The notes under the pieces are model-generated. The model did not search any database. It had not been told where the DNA came from and saw only the letters and a program-made list of their open reading frames with translations. The position numbers and the translations under genes were made by a program. From NCBI GenBank assembly GCA_022432975.1, contig CM039506.1, positions 16,566,121 to 16,630,120 on the forward strand: a DNA stretch of 64,000 nucleotides, in the 5' to 3' direction. This document shows positions 21,196 to 32,580 of this stretch, in pieces. Source of the stretch: Begonia masoniana (Eukaryota > Streptophyta > Magnoliopsida > Cucurbitales > Begoniaceae). Numbering within the stretch: the first letter of the stretch is position 1; each line of letters starts with the position of its first letter.

Positions 21196-21681
21196 TCAGC
21201 CCACCTCAATTCCTTGTGCTGAAATACGATGGCCCAATACAATACCTTCTTTCACCATAAAGTGACATTTTTCCCAATTAAGTACCAGATTTGTCTCAAC
21301 ACACCGTTCGAGCACCTTGGATAAATTTTCTAAGCATGAATCGAATGAAGATCCAAATACTGAAAAGTCATCCATGAAGACTTCTATGAAGCGCTCCACC
21401 ATATCTGAGAAAATAGCCATCATGCATATTTGAAATGTAGCTGGTGCATTACATAAGCCGAATGGCATCCGACGGAATGCAAAAGTACCATAGGGGCATG
21501 TAAAAGTTGTCTTTTCTTGATCTTCTGGGGCAATAGCAATCTGATTATATCCTGAGTACCCATCGAGAAAGCAATAATAATCGTGTCCTGCAAGTCTATC
21601 CAACATCTGATCAATATTCTTCTGCAGAAAACGCAAGACCACCTGCAAGTCTTTCGCTGTGTCCTTTCTCTTGCCTCCCAT
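21196..21681 (-). pseudogene. pol: Athila-type RT palm fragment joined to LTR
   Basis: RT starts abruptly at about 21612 (motif DQMLDRLAGHDYYCFLDGYSGYNQ) and carries the catalytic region FMDDFSVFG. The YxDD-type motif is MDD, as usual here. The first 20 or so residues of this ORF are not RT: they translate the filler scar and 5' LTR. RT fingers, protease, gag and the primer site are gone. The ORF ends in QGIEVG with a stop at about 21196. Confidence 0.88.
21613..21652. other. Templated filler at the Athila deletion junction
   Basis: 32 bp (21613-21644) duplicate 19955-19986 from the integrase region exactly, in the same orientation. Overlapping its end, CCTGCAAGTCT (21642-21652) duplicates 21587-21597 from nearby RT. 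After this the sequence is LTR. The pattern is patched copying at a repaired break. Confidence 0.87.
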
Positions 21682-22286
21682 TCAGACTTTTATTTTTACT
21701 CCACTTAGGGCCGCGGTCCATCAATCAACGGCTGAGATTGACCCGATCAATAAATTGAAAATTCGGATTTTAATAATTTCCCGCAATCACGATCGATCGT
21801 AATGTGATCACGATCGATCGTGATCGCGCGACACTTTAAGCACGCAATCTTTGCTAATCACGATCGATCGAAGTTGCAAAACCCGATCGATCAGGCTGTC
21901 TCTGGACTTTTGAGTGAAATTTTCCTCGATCACGATCGATCGAGGTTGTGAGCCCGATTGGTCGGGCTGGCTCGGGAAATTTTGAACGAAACTTTTGACG
22001 ATTGCGATCGATCGTGATTGCTGAGCCCGATCAGTCGGGCCTTCTTTGGATTCTGGAATGAATTTCTCTCGAATCAGGATCGATCGCAGTACGATCACGA
22101 TCGATCGTGATCCGATGCTTTTTTCCTTCTTTGCTTCCTTTTTTTCTTTATTCATTAATTTCGATCCAATTCTGCCTTTACCTGTTAAAACCCAACTTAT
22201 CTGCACAATCTCACCAACAACGTCAAATAAACTAATCGAAACAAGAATGAAAAGCATGAATAAGTGTGCAAAATACACACTTATCA
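21651..22286 (-). mobile_element. Athila-type 5' LTR, truncated
   Basis: The first 636 bp or so (element sense) of the LTR, collinear with parts of 14170-15612 apart from the Cassandra insertion and a CGATCG-rich segment. It shows the empty Cassandra target as CGACACTTTAAGCACG. The inner part of the LTR and primer site are deleted. Confidence 0.88.
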
Positions 22287-22729
22287 ACTGCCTTTCGCAC
22301 AAGGTATGGACATTATGAGTTTTTGGTTATGTCTTTTAGTTTGACAAATGCACCAGCAGCCTTCATGGATCTCATGAATAAGGTGTTTCGTGAGTATTTG
22401 GACAAGTTTGTCATAGTGTTCATAGACGACATTCTGATCTATTCTAGAACTAAGGATGAGCATGCAAGACATTTGAGTTTGGTGTTAGGAGTACTTAGAC
22501 AGCACCAGCTTTATGCTAAGTTTTCCAAGTGTGAGTTTTGGTTGGACAGAGTTCACTTTCTTGGTCACGTGATCTCTGGAGATGGAATATCTGTCGATCC
22601 AGCCAAAGTTCGAGCGGTTAAGGAATGGCCTCAACCGAAGAATGCTACCGATATCAGGAGTTTTCTTGGTCTAGCAGGATATTATAGAAAGTTCATCGAA
22701 GGATTTTCAAAGATCGCTACACCCCTTAA
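22287..22729 (+). pseudogene. pol: T2 RT, 3' part
   Basis: RT resumes right after the ACTGC duplication: [15 protein letters not shown], catalytic [47 protein letters not shown]. The palm motif reads MSFSLTNAP where the other copies have MSFGLTNAP. It ends at about 22729, and the bases that follow are T1 gag/protease on the other strand. The sequence closely matches H. Confidence 0.9.
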
Positions 22730-23816
22730 TCAAAATGGTACCTGCTATCACGGAAGGCTGAGCCTCATCATCGATATCGCCAGTCTCGATAAACGCAAAG
22801 ATCCTCTGCATAACCCTCCTCTGATCTCCGCCCAACTGATCTCGGCTCGGCTTTGGGCAATCTCTGACAAAATGGCCTACTTCACCACATCTGTAACATT
22901 TGTTGGTGCCAACTCGGCACTCTCCATTGTGCTCTCGCTGACATATGGGGCACCAAGGTATCTGTGGAGTCCCCTGTACTTGTTTGCCCTTGTCTTGATC
23001 GTTTCCTCCCTCTAAAGGTCTCTTCACACCCCTTTGTTGCTGCGGGGGTTGTTGTACTCTAGGCTGCCATCCTCGGTTCTGTGACTGAGGACGGATCTCA
23101 CAGAAGAAACCCTTAGCTGGCTCCCTCGGTCTAACACAAGTTGCCCTGGCAACTTAAAAGTCCAGGGCTCTAGCTACAATGTCAGAATAGGGCACGTCTA
23201 TAATACCCGACACAATAATGTTCATCTTGATCTCGGGGTTCAGCCCCTCCATAAACTGATTCACCTTGTCTTCATTATCACTTACAAGACGCGGTGAAAA
23301 ACGTGACAAAGCCTCAAATTTCTGAATATATTCAGCAACTAAACCTGTCTGCTTCAGCTGCGTAAACTCATTTGTCTTAGCCACCCTCACCGTGCGGCAG
23401 AAATACTTGTCAAAGAATACAGTCTTGAACCGTTCCCAGGTCATAACCGATACATCCATCGTCGACTTGATCGAGTCCCACCAAAAACGGGCATCTAACG
23501 CCAAATGGAAGGTGACATAGGCCACCTTGCTCCTGTTCCCTACCTCTGCATACCCTAGCATATCCTCCATCACTCTGATCCATTCTTCAGCAATCGTTGG
23601 ATCCGATGATTGGCCGTCAAATACTGGAGGTCGGAGGCTTTGGAATTTCTGCATGCCCTGATTATTAGGAACCACTAATTCTTGGGCCCTCTGGTTCTCT
23701 CGGTTCACTTGATTCTCAATTTGTTGTGTCTGTCGGTCCATGTGTTGAGACTGACGGTCCAACAATTCCGTAAGTCTGTTTAAGGCGTTGTCTCTAGGAT
23801 CTTTTCCTCGAACCAT
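22730..23816 (-). pseudogene. gag: T1 Gag and first codons of protease
   Basis: It starts at the ATG complementary to 23816-23814 (MVRGKDPRDNALNRL), with a glutamine-rich coiled-coil-like N-terminus (DRQSQHMDRQTQQ), a capsid region (LRPPVFDGQSSDP, FWWDSIKST, FFDKYFCRT), a basic linker, a [12 protein letters not shown] motif and a zinc knuckle [14 protein letters not shown]. One in-frame stop (about 23154-23156, after ARALDF) splits it; the frame then stays open to the junction at about 22730, where protease has only just begun (AGTILI). Confidence 0.9.
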
Positions 23817-23828
23817 TTTGTATAAAGC

Positions 23829-23892
23829 CTATAAAAGTTAAACAGATAATCCTAAGAAACAAAAACAAAGAAATAAAATAGAACGTACTTAC
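23829..23892 (-). other. Candidate 64-nt leader intron upstream of T1 gag
   Basis: Minus strand: CAACT|GTAAGTACG (first base 23892) to TTTATAG|G (last base 23829), 12 nt before the gag ATG. Same layout as in F, G and T2. Confidence 0.55.
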
Positions 23893-23963
23893 AGTTGAAG
23901 AAGGACGTCGTGTAGTGGCATGCGCAATCGAGCAGTCTACAGAATCATTTTTAAAACCCAGGG

Positions 23964-23975
23964 GCTCTGATACCA
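23964..23975 (-). other. Primer binding site of T1
   Basis: Minus strand TGGTATCAGAGC, a full 12-base match to the initiator tRNA-Met 3' end, four bases inside the 5' LTR end at 23980. Confidence 0.92.
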
Positions 23976-23979
23976 TAAC

Positions 23980-26330
23980 TGTAGTGACCCTAAAACTGTA
24001 CCTAATTTTCCCGTAATTATTTTTTTTTTATACTTAAACTTTAACCTAACGTTCGAGCGAAAATTAAACTTTAAAAATCAGAATTGAAACCGAAATCGTT
24101 ATAGTCGTTTCATTTAAAACAAACCTTAAAACAATAAAAAAAAAACAATTTAAAACTATTAAAAACAATCGGCTAGTGAAACAAGACAAAAACAGGGGCA
24201 AAAGGGGCAATTGCCCCTTAAAATGAAGGGGCGATCGATCGCCCAAAACAAGCGATCATGGATCGCGACGCGACCAAAGAGGGGCGATCTGGTTTTGCCA
24301 GCGATCGCCTCACCAGGCGATCATGGATCGCGGCGATACCAAAGAGGGGCGATCGATCACCCAAAACAGGCGATCGATCGCCAAGTCCTCTGGAATAAAT
24401 TCCAGAGGACGCCTCCATCTTTCCTTTTTCTTTTCTCTTCTTTCCTTCTGCTTCTTTCCTCCTCTTCATGCATAACCCTATAATTATAAACACAACTTAA
24501 CTAATGCTTTAACACAATTTCAATGTACACCGCAACCATACATTTCGACATCAAACCACTCGATACTCATACATCTCTGTACTCTCGCTCAAAACTGACT
24601 CGAGACACATTTAACACGAAATACGTTTTCACGAAAACGAACTGCATGGATGTGTTTAAAAATCGAACATATCCCTATAAAATAGGTTACCAAGCAGTTA
24701 CAAAATACATTTCCAAAACGTTTAAAAACTCGAAACATAAACCTATCTACTATTCAGAACCAAACAACCTAAAATGTTTCTAACTATACAATAATTCACA
24801 ATTGACCCAATTTGCCCAAAAACCCTCAAAATACCTAACTGTTACCCCCACGGGTCAAAATACGCGTCAACTGCCCATGCACATTACCGCAGCTGTTCTT
24901 CTTCAACCTTCCTGTACATCGGGTGGAGGAACGTGGTCCTCACCTGCTTCGATATCACCTACACCATACAGACATACTTTGAGCTAAAGGCTCAGCAAGT
25001 TTCGTAAATGCAAATACACGCTCACATCCCTAAATAGCCGTGCCTGAGCCCCACCTCGCGTAACCAGATAACAGATTACATAATTTCATTTCGTTCATTA
25101 GTTTCATTTTCTTAAACACGTGCAGAAATCCATTTTTCATGCTATTTTGAAATACGTGATGCATGAAAAGTTACAGACATAAAGTAAACAAACATATTAA
25201 GTACCATCAAGACAATAAAAGCAATTAAAAGCGTATCCTATAAAAGAACTAATCCTAACTACCCAACCTAAACATTTAACAAACGATTCTCCAAAGATCC
25301 TCGACGCGACATCGACGTACGGTGTAGGCCTCTCGACCAAGTAAGTCACGAGAGCTTACCTCGTGCGCACTGAACTTCGAGCTCCGTCCATGAGCATCGT
25401 TTGCCTGAGGCAAAACACAACAGTTGTCATTAAAACTAGATTTAAACCGTTAAACGTCCAAATTTAACGAAACCTTAACTAAGGAAATTTTCCTAAAATT
25501 CTAACTTAATTCTTTGAGACATTTTATCGAGAAATTCATGCTCATGAACTTCTAAACTCCATTGTTGGAAATTTTCCAAATCTCAAATATCCGTTTTTCA
25601 ACCTAAACGCCGTATACACTCTAGATTTCGTCCAATAACGTTTAATACGTTCAATATACTCACCAATAAAACAAACTTATGAATTTCAAACCCTAATTCG
25701 CATTTTTCACAAAACCCTCAACGAAACCCTAACCGTTAAACGCTCCAAAAACTACGAATAATCTTTCTAAAACCATCCAATCTTACCTAGAATCGAGTTT
25801 GGGGAAGGAAACGTGAAAAAAGGAGGACGAACGGAGGAGGATCGCCGTTGAAAGGAAGGGAGTCGCCGTGAGAGGAGAGGAATCGTAGGGAAGAAGAAAA
25901 TTGCGTGGAGAAGAAGAAGAAACCAAGTGTTTTTAATTAAATTTTGGCTTTGCAAATTACCATTTTACCCTTCCTTTGATTTTCTATTTGCTTCGTCCTT
26001 CGTTTCGTTAATTAACCAACGATTCGATTTCTCTAAATTTCCTTACTTCACCAATGACTCCAACTTATTATTAGTGTTCTTTTAAAACTGTCTGTTCGTA
26101 ATTCGGACCTCGTTTACTATTTTTACCAAAGTATCCTTTATATTACGATAAACGTAATTTTCGTTAAATTAGTGTTAAACTCCTAAAATTCCCAAAATAT
26201 TCTTAAAATCCTTATAAATCATTAGGATCATAATAACGCTTTCTTTTCGCAAAATGGACTTGATTTGACATAATAACAAGAAAGCCATTATATTCTGCAA
26301 TTACAAAATCCCGTAAATTCGGGTGTTACA
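23980..26330 (-). mobile_element. T1 5' LTR
   Basis: 2351 bp, TGTAACACCCGAA at 26330 to GGGTCACTACA at 23980 (element sense). Donor-like GAG|GTAAGC first base 25359; arms GTACGGTGTAGG (25317-25328) and CCTACACCATAC (24958-24969); hairpin 24980-24994; acceptor end 24959 (401-nt segment). It is shorter than the 3' copy because about 150 bp is missing near 25016. U5 has a perfect 12-bp hairpin, GTCCTCTGGAAT / ATTCCAGAGGAC (24385-24410), and GGCGATCGATCGCC-type palindromes (24230-24382). Confidence 0.9.
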
Positions 26331-27419
26331 TTTTTAATGCTATTTCAGAAAAACATGATGCATGGACATATACGGTGCGTTAAACGTAAATAAAACATAG
26401 AAAAAAATCAATTAAAACATAAAACATCCTATAGCTTAAACAACCTAACTATTCATCCTATTTACACTAAAACAACCTAAATCATCAATTTCCTCAATAA
26501 ATGAACTTTCTTGTGGTGTAGGCCAAATCAGCCAAGCAAAGCACGAAGACTTACCTCAAGTCCTTAGCCTTACTTTTGTCAATCTCAAATAACCTAACAA
26601 GACATCAAAATCAAACATTTAACACACACACTAGAATTTTTTCGATTTTACACTACAAATTTTTGTCCAATTTCAAACGTTCATAACTTCCTCGATATAA
26701 CTTGGAGTCGAGTAATTCCAAGTGCTATGGACTCATCTAAGAGTCTCTAATGGTACAAATAATTTACCAAAATAAAACCAATTAATAGGTCGAATATCAC
26801 AAGAACAGAACCTGTTTTGTTTTTAGCATTTTCAAAACAGTTTTTCTACTTTTTGCAAACCAATGAACCAAACTCCTATACAATCCTTAACAATCCTTAA
26901 AACATCATTTTAACACATTTAACTCATCAAACAAGAAGAATTTCAAAAGAATATCAGAATTTTCGTTGCTAAAAAACCACTCCAAAAATCAATTCAAGAC
27001 TTGAAACTAATCATCAACTAACCTATCTAAATCATAAACCATACTTATCTTACCTTTTATCTTCAAAGAAAAGGAGGTTTTGGCTGAGGAAAGATCAACT
27101 ATGGAGTGAGAAGATCTGTTAAAGGTCGTGGAGAAGAAGAAGGGCTTTAGGATTTATAAAGTTTAACTAATGCTTAATTACAATTTAACCACATAACTAT
27201 CTATTTGATCAATTTGGTTTCTCTTTTTTTTTTTTTAACGTGTCTATTTGCTTTTCTTTTGTTTTTCTTCTCAAACATTTAATCCTCCTTTCATTTAAAT
27301 CATAATCTTTAATTGTCTCATACTAATTTTCATCTCTTCCTTTGTTATTTTCATCTCTCGATTAAAACAATCCATCGATTATTATTAGGACAAAATGTAC
27401 AAAAGTTTCAGGTGTTACA
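26331..27419 (-). mobile_element. T0 3' LTR, right fragment
   Basis: Continuation of 4272-4604 after the T1 insertion. It holds the donor-like GAG|GTAAGT (first base 26554) and the 5' pairing arm CTTGTGGTGTAGG (26510-26522). In element sense the LTR starts TGTAACACCTGAA at 27419. The polypurine tract AAGGAGGGTGCAA adjoins it at 27420-27432. A poly-T run is at 27223-27236. Confidence 0.85.
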
Positions 27420-28009
27420 TTGCACCCTCCTTGAACAAAAATTTTGTCTCCAAAATTTGATTATACAAAGAATTCAGGATATCAATTCATCATATCTTGT
27501 TATCTTTCCCACGTGGCTTCTTCTATTTCGTGATTCTGCCAAAAAACCTTCACCAGTGGGATCTCCTTGTTGCGTAGCACTTTGATTGAAGACTCCAGAA
27601 TTCTCACTGGTTTCTCTTCGTATGTCAACGTTGGTTGCACTTCGATCTTTATTGGCTGTACGATATGAGATGGATCACGTACACATTTCCTAAGCATGGA
27701 TACGTGAAATATGTTGTAAATGCCTTCCATCGATGCCGGAAGTTGTAATTTGTAGGCCGTCTTTCCAATTCTTTTCACGATAGGGAAGGGTCTCACATAA
27801 CGAGGACTAAGTTTTCCTTTCCTTCTGAAATGCATAACTCCTTAGAATGGAGAAATTTTTAGGAATATCTCATCGCCCTCATTAAATTCCAAATCTCTTC
27901 GTCTGTTATCAGCGCAACTTTTCTGTCGGCTTTGAGCTATCTTTATACGCTGTCTAATAATGGCGATCTTCTCTGCAGTTTGCTCTAGAATATCAGAACC
28001 AATTAAACT
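27420..28009 (-). pseudogene. pol: T0 integrase C-terminus and chromodomain
   Basis: The ORF at 27500-27835 (111 residues) has HFRRKGKLSPRYVRPFPI, then MEGIYNIFHVSMLRKC and the chromodomain-like EEKPVRILESSIKVLRNKE, EEATWER. Upstream (27836-28009) the frame carries LEQTAEKIAIIRQRI and DLEFNEGDEIFLK, with a stop (TAG) near 27842. It is cut at 28009 by F. The rest of integrase is found at 47081-47156 and 56941 onward. The chromodomain tail identifies T0 as a chromovirus. Confidence 0.85.
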
Positions 28010-30298
28010 TGTCACGACCCTAATACTGTACCTGTATTGCCCGTACTATTTTTTTTTTATACTTATTATTTTAGATAAAACTTAATTAAACTTTAAACGG
28101 AAACTAAACCGAAATCGAAATCAGAAATTGAATCTAACTTTCGAAGCTTTTAAACCAAACTTAAAAACAATTTAAAAACAAATAAAATAACTATTTAAAA
28201 CAATTAAAATTATTTAAAACAATAAAGAAATCGCGGAGGGGCAAAACCGGAAAACAGAGGCGCTGCACAATGCAGCGACCAGTCGCTGCACTTGGAGCGA
28301 CCAGTCTCATTTGTTTCTCTCTGGAATCCGAGATTCCAGAGAGCAATCCAACGTTTCAGAGAGCCGATTTCAACATTTCATTGTATTTCATCCATTTCAT
28401 TACTCAGTATTGCACCCTAATTAAACGACATAAACCTACGTTAAACTTTCGTAAAAACGAATTGCATGGATACGTTTAAAAGTTGTCTAACCCTCCTGTT
28501 ACAAATTTCCACGCAGTTCCAGTAAAAACTATAAAAATACAGATTATAAACAGATTTCCAAAATGTTTAAAACCATTAAACCTATCCAATCCAAACATGT
28601 TCATCTATACATTTGTTAAATCCCCCAAAATACTTACGCAGACATCCCCACGGGTCAAAACGCGCACCGACTGCCCAGCACACTCCCACGGGTCATCATT
28701 CTTCAACCAATCATGCCTCGGGTGGAGGGATCTCATCCTCACCTGTGTAGAGGTCACCTACACCATAAACATAAGTCGTGAGCTTAAGGCTCAGTAAGTC
28801 TACGTGAATGCAATGCATGCTATGCGTGCCGTTCGTAAAAACATGCTTCCTACCTTTTCGCTATTCATTTCATTTCATTACATTACAGATACGTCACCGT
28901 GGCCTCACTCTCGCTAGATAGGAGTGGCACATCCTACGATTGGATAGCCCCTCGTATCTAACCGGGGGGGGGAAACATGCTCCCCAAGCAGCCATGTCTG
29001 AACCACTGCCATGTCCTTGACCAGATTACATTCATTCATATCATTTCATTAACCTTTTCCTTTTCATGAAAACATGCGTAGAAATTCTTTTTTCGTGCTT
29101 TTCAGAAACATGATGTGTGAACATGAGCAATACTATAAACATAATTAAAACATAAACATATAAACCCTCATACGTACCATCAAGACACTCAAGCATAACC
29201 TACAAAAGAACTAATCCTAACTACCCGACCAAAGCATTTAAACAAACAATTTTCCAATTTTCTCGAACAACAAAATATCATATGGTGTAGGCCAATCGGC
29301 CAAACAAGTCGCGGAGACTTACCTGATGTCCGTTGAATGCTAGCTCTGTCCAAGAGCGGGTGCACCTAAGGCAACTCACAACGATTATTACTAAAATGCA
29401 ATTGAACCAATAACGTCGAAATTAATAAAATCCTTAACAAAAGGAGTTTCCTAAAATTCCAATTTAACTAATCGAGGCGTTTTATCAAACAATCAACGCT
29501 CGATATCACAAACCACCATTTACGAATTTTTCTCTAAATCTCACCAATTTCGACTTTTCTCACAATTCGCTATAATTTCGTCCAATAACGTTCCATACAT
29601 CTTGTATATCTATATTTACAGTAAATCTATCGATTACGAAGCCTAATCGACATTTTTAACAAAATCCTAAACAAAGCCCTAATCGTCATAAATCTTAGAA
29701 ATCGAAATCTAACGTACCGAAGCTATGGAATCTTACCTATAGCGTTGAGTGGAGAAGAAAATGTGAAGGAACGGCGTTGATCGGAGGAGAAATCGGCGTC
29801 GGTTGAGGGAGAATCGCCGGCGTGCGTGAGGGACAGAAACCAGAAGCTCTCTGGTTCTTCGCGAGGAGAGAAACAAATGAGGGAGAAGAGGATTTAAGTT
29901 GTTTTTATAAAATTGATTTGGCAAATTACCATTTTGCCCTTACTTCTATTTTATATTCATTTAGTCATTCGTTTCGTTAATCGGCTAACTATTCGGTTTC
30001 ACCAAATCTCCTTATTTCACCAATAATTCCAACTTATTATTTGGGTTCTAACAAAACTGTCCGTTCGCAAATCAGACCTCGTTTACTATTTTTACTAAAA
30101 CGTCCTTTATATTACGAGAACGTAATTACTCGGAATTAAGCGTTACTACTCCGGAAATTCTCGTAAATTCCTTAAAATCCATATTAATAATTAGGATCCC
30201 AACGAAACCTTCTGTTCGTAAAACGGGCTTGATTTGACATATTTACAAAAATGCCATTTATATTAAAATATTAATAACCCGAAAAGTCGGATATTTCA
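28010..30298 (-). mobile_element. F 3' LTR
   Basis: 2289 bp; in element sense it starts TGAAATATCCGAC at 30298 (mutated from TGTAATATCC) and ends GGGTCGTGACA at 28010. Donor-like CAG|GTAAGT first base 29322; arms TATGGTGTAGG (29281-29291) and CCTACACCATA (28757-28767); hairpin 28779-28793; acceptor end 28758 (565 nt). Perfect U5 hairpin CTCTCTGGAATC / GATTCCAGAGAG at 28317-28343, next to GCTGCA/TGCAGC palindromes (28260-28300). Confidence 0.9.
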
Positions 30299-31404
30299 TT
30301 CCATCCACCTTATTTAAAATTTTGTCCTCAAAATTTGTCATAGCTTGTAGTCCTTAATATCATTGTCTCATGCCCTGCAGTCTTACACTTCGACGTACAG
30401 TCTCTCAATTCCTTCAAAGTCTCTTCCCTCCATCTCTAAAAATTCGAATTTCCCCTTATTAACTCTAATCTCATCTTTCATAGGGTCAATCTCTATAATT
30501 CTAAACCAAAACCTCGACTATACCTTCAACATTAACCTTAAATTCGTAATCCTCTACTTTCAATGGGACTGTACATATCTTCATTTACACTTTAGGCCTT
30601 ACTAAATCCCTTAAGTCACATACTTTCCTGGACCACTTGCTAATCCCGCCAGTTCTTTCAAGGTGGATTTCACATCTAATTTCACACTTGTTGTACTCCT
30701 CGAACTATGTCACCATAATTTCTTATAAACATCGCTTCCGTTCTAAGCTTCGTCCCTAAATTCTATCACTATATTCTTAACTAAACGTCTCATACTACTT
30801 ACGTTACACTCTTTTGTCCATCTTCGATCTCTATTAACTCCGAGTGCCGTAAATTCCAAAACTTCTACCCTTGATGTGCTCTAATCTGCACGTTCTAACC
30901 TTAGTTCATTTACATAGTTATTGGACATGACTTGCCAAACACAAGTCGATCTCTAGAAATTTGCTAACTTAGCCTCACTTCTAAGCTTACTTAAATGGTT
31001 TCTGTGAAAATCATCGTTCTCTTTCTTCCATCAATCGCAAATTCCACAATTGCATACCACTAAACCCTGACCTACTTCCAATCGTAACCCCTCATTTAAC
31101 CCAAACAATCTCTTTTACTTCTTTCCTAAATTCATACAATGACCACATCGAATCTACTAACTAATCTTACCACCTTTCGCTCTTCCTCGTCAGGTTCTAA
31201 CTACTCTACTCGACAATTATCCTAAGTTTAACTCTGGTATTCTATCTTCGTCTGGACACTCTCAACTTCACAAGAATCCCAATATACAATTTCTACGGTA
31301 CTCCTTCATCTATCTAAATACACTCCCGGTATTACAACAATCTAAGGTATCCCTTAACAGGTTTATATATTTATCTATAACATGCATATTGTCATACAGG
31401 TAAA
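30299..31404 (-). other. F non-coding internal region in place of pol
   Basis: About 1.1 kb between the end of gag and the 3' LTR with no protease, RT or integrase trace in any frame. Pyrimidine-rich on plus, purine-rich in element sense. The polypurine tract (GGTGGATGGAA, 30299-30309) and the AAAATTTTGAGGACAAAAT motif before it are conserved with T1, so the 3' end of an ordinary Tekay was kept. Confidence 0.75.
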
Positions 31405-32505
31405 TTAAACAATACCTGAAATTGTAGAAGGCTGTGCCCCATCGTCGGTGTCGCCAGGCTCAATGAATGCAAATACCCTCGACACAATTTTTCTTTGATC
31501 TCTGTCATGTTGATCTCTGCCTGGTTGATTTCGGTTCCACGACGGACAATTCATGATATAGTGACCAGCTTCCCCACACCGGTAACACCTATTGGTACGC
31601 GTCAGACAATCACCGTAGTGCTGCTTCTGGCACTGCGGACATAAAGGCTTTTGAGTAGCCCCTTGAACCTGCTTTCCTTTTCCTTGGTCGTTCCTACCAT
31701 CGTAGGGCCTCTTATCGCTCCTCTGTCGTTGTGGCTGTTGTTGCTCACTCTGTTGCCAATCTCGGTCCCATGACTGTGGTTGGATCTCACGAAAGAAACC
31801 CTTAGCCGGCTCCCTCGGTCTAATACAAGTAGCTCTGGCAGCCTCTATGTCCAGGGCTCTAGCTGTGATGTCAGAATATGGTACATCAATAATACCTGAC
31901 ACTACAACGTGCATCCGAATCTCTGAATTAAGTCCCTCCATAAACTGGTGCACCTTTTCTTCATTATCACTTACTAGGCGTGGTGCAAATCTCGATAGTG
32001 CTTCAAATTTCTGAATATACTCCGCAACTGAACCCGTTTGCTTCAGCTGTGTAAACTCGTTCCTCTTAGCCACCCTCACTGTGCGGCTGAAATACTTGTC
32101 AAAAAATATGGTCTTGAATTGTTTCTAGGTCATAACTGAGACATCCGTCGTTGACTTAATCGAGTCCCACCAGAAACGGGCATCTAACGCCAAATGAAAA
32201 GTGACGTAAGCCACCTTGCTCCCATTCCCTACCTCTGCATAACCTAGCATATCCTCCATCACCCGGATCCATTCCTCAGCACGTGTCGGATCCGATGATT
32301 GCCCGTCGAATACTGGAGGTCGTAGGCTTTGGAACCTTTGCATACCCTGATTATTAGGAACAACCAGATCCTGAGCCCTCTGGTTCCCTCGATTCACTAA
32401 GTCCACAATTTGTTGTGCTTGCAGGTCCATGTGGTGAGACTGACGGTCCAATAAATCTGTAAGTCTATCCAGGGCGTCGTCCCTCGCATCACGTCCTCGA
32501 ACCAT
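31405..32505 (-). pseudogene. gag: F Gag
   Basis: It starts at the ATG complementary to 32505-32503 (MVRGRDARDDALDRL), with the same layout as T1 Gag: N-terminal coiled-coil-like DRQSHHMDLQAQQ, capsid LRPPVFDGQSSDP and FWWDSIKSTTD, knuckle CYRCGEAGHYIMNC preceded by CPQCQKQHYGDC. One in-frame TAG at about 32125, in a position where relatives have W (MTWERFK), splits it; a second open piece is 31405-32079. It ends at the protease start (PSTISGIV). An intact relative of this stop-bearing copy could make Gag in trans. Confidence 0.88.
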
Positions 32506-32515
32506 TTCCTAAATC

Positions 32516-32580
32516 CTATAAAAATTAAGACAAATAATCCTAAGAAATATGAAATCAAACAACACAGTAAACGTACTTAC
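32516..32580 (-). other. Candidate 65-nt leader intron upstream of F gag
   Basis: Minus strand: CAACT|GTAAGTACG (first base 32580) to TTTTTATAG|G (last base 32516), 10 nt before the gag ATG. Confidence 0.55.

Larger units (their letters stand above)
13313..22286 (-). mobile_element. Athila/Tat-type Ty3/gypsy element, internally deleted
   Basis: Flanked by the duplication ACTGC (13308-13312 and 22287-22291) inside T2 RT. In element sense: truncated 5' LTR 22286-21651, filler scar, RT from its middle, RNase H, integrase, a non-coding gap, an extra ORF (18425-17253), a non-coding stretch, a polypurine tract and a 3' LTR 15612-13313. Primer site, gag, protease and RT fingers are deleted. RT and integrase wording ([34 protein letters not shown]) and the extra ORF after pol fit the Athila/Tat lineage. 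The 3' terminal base pair is mutated (ends ...CAACT instead of the usual CA). Confidence 0.88.
8873..22729 (+). mobile_element. T2: Tekay-type element, 3' half deleted, split by the Athila-type element
   Basis: 5' LTR 8873-11136, primer site, gag, protease and RT to 13312; then an 8974-bp Athila-type insertion with TSD ACTGC; then RT resumes at 22287 and stops dead at about 22729 in the motif FSKIATPL. RNase H, integrase and the 3' LTR are absent. The sequence then continues directly as T1 gag/protease on the minus strand. This reflects a deletion spanning the T2-T1 boundary rather than a clean insertion end. Its LTR is the same family as that of H. Confidence 0.87.
4605..26330 (-). mobile_element. 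T1: Tekay-type Ty3/gypsy element, split by T2
   Basis: The 5' LTR is 23980-26330, primer site 23964-23975, gag 22730-23816, then a gap filled by T2 (8873-22729), then the end of pol 7161-8872 and the 3' LTR 4605-7072. Both outer flanks are TTTTT (4600-4604 and 26331-26335). Protease, RT and the start of RNase H of T1 are missing. The simplest account is that T2 inserted in RNase H and a later deletion removed the T2 3' half together with adjoining T1 sequence. The two LTRs differ by point changes and indels, including loss of roughly 150 bp from the right copy. Confidence 0.88.

Noticed and set aside
22266..23015. A 249-codon ORF read as one RT-like gene
   Set aside because: Its first part is T2 RT, its last part is the antisense of T1 gag; the join is a deletion scar.
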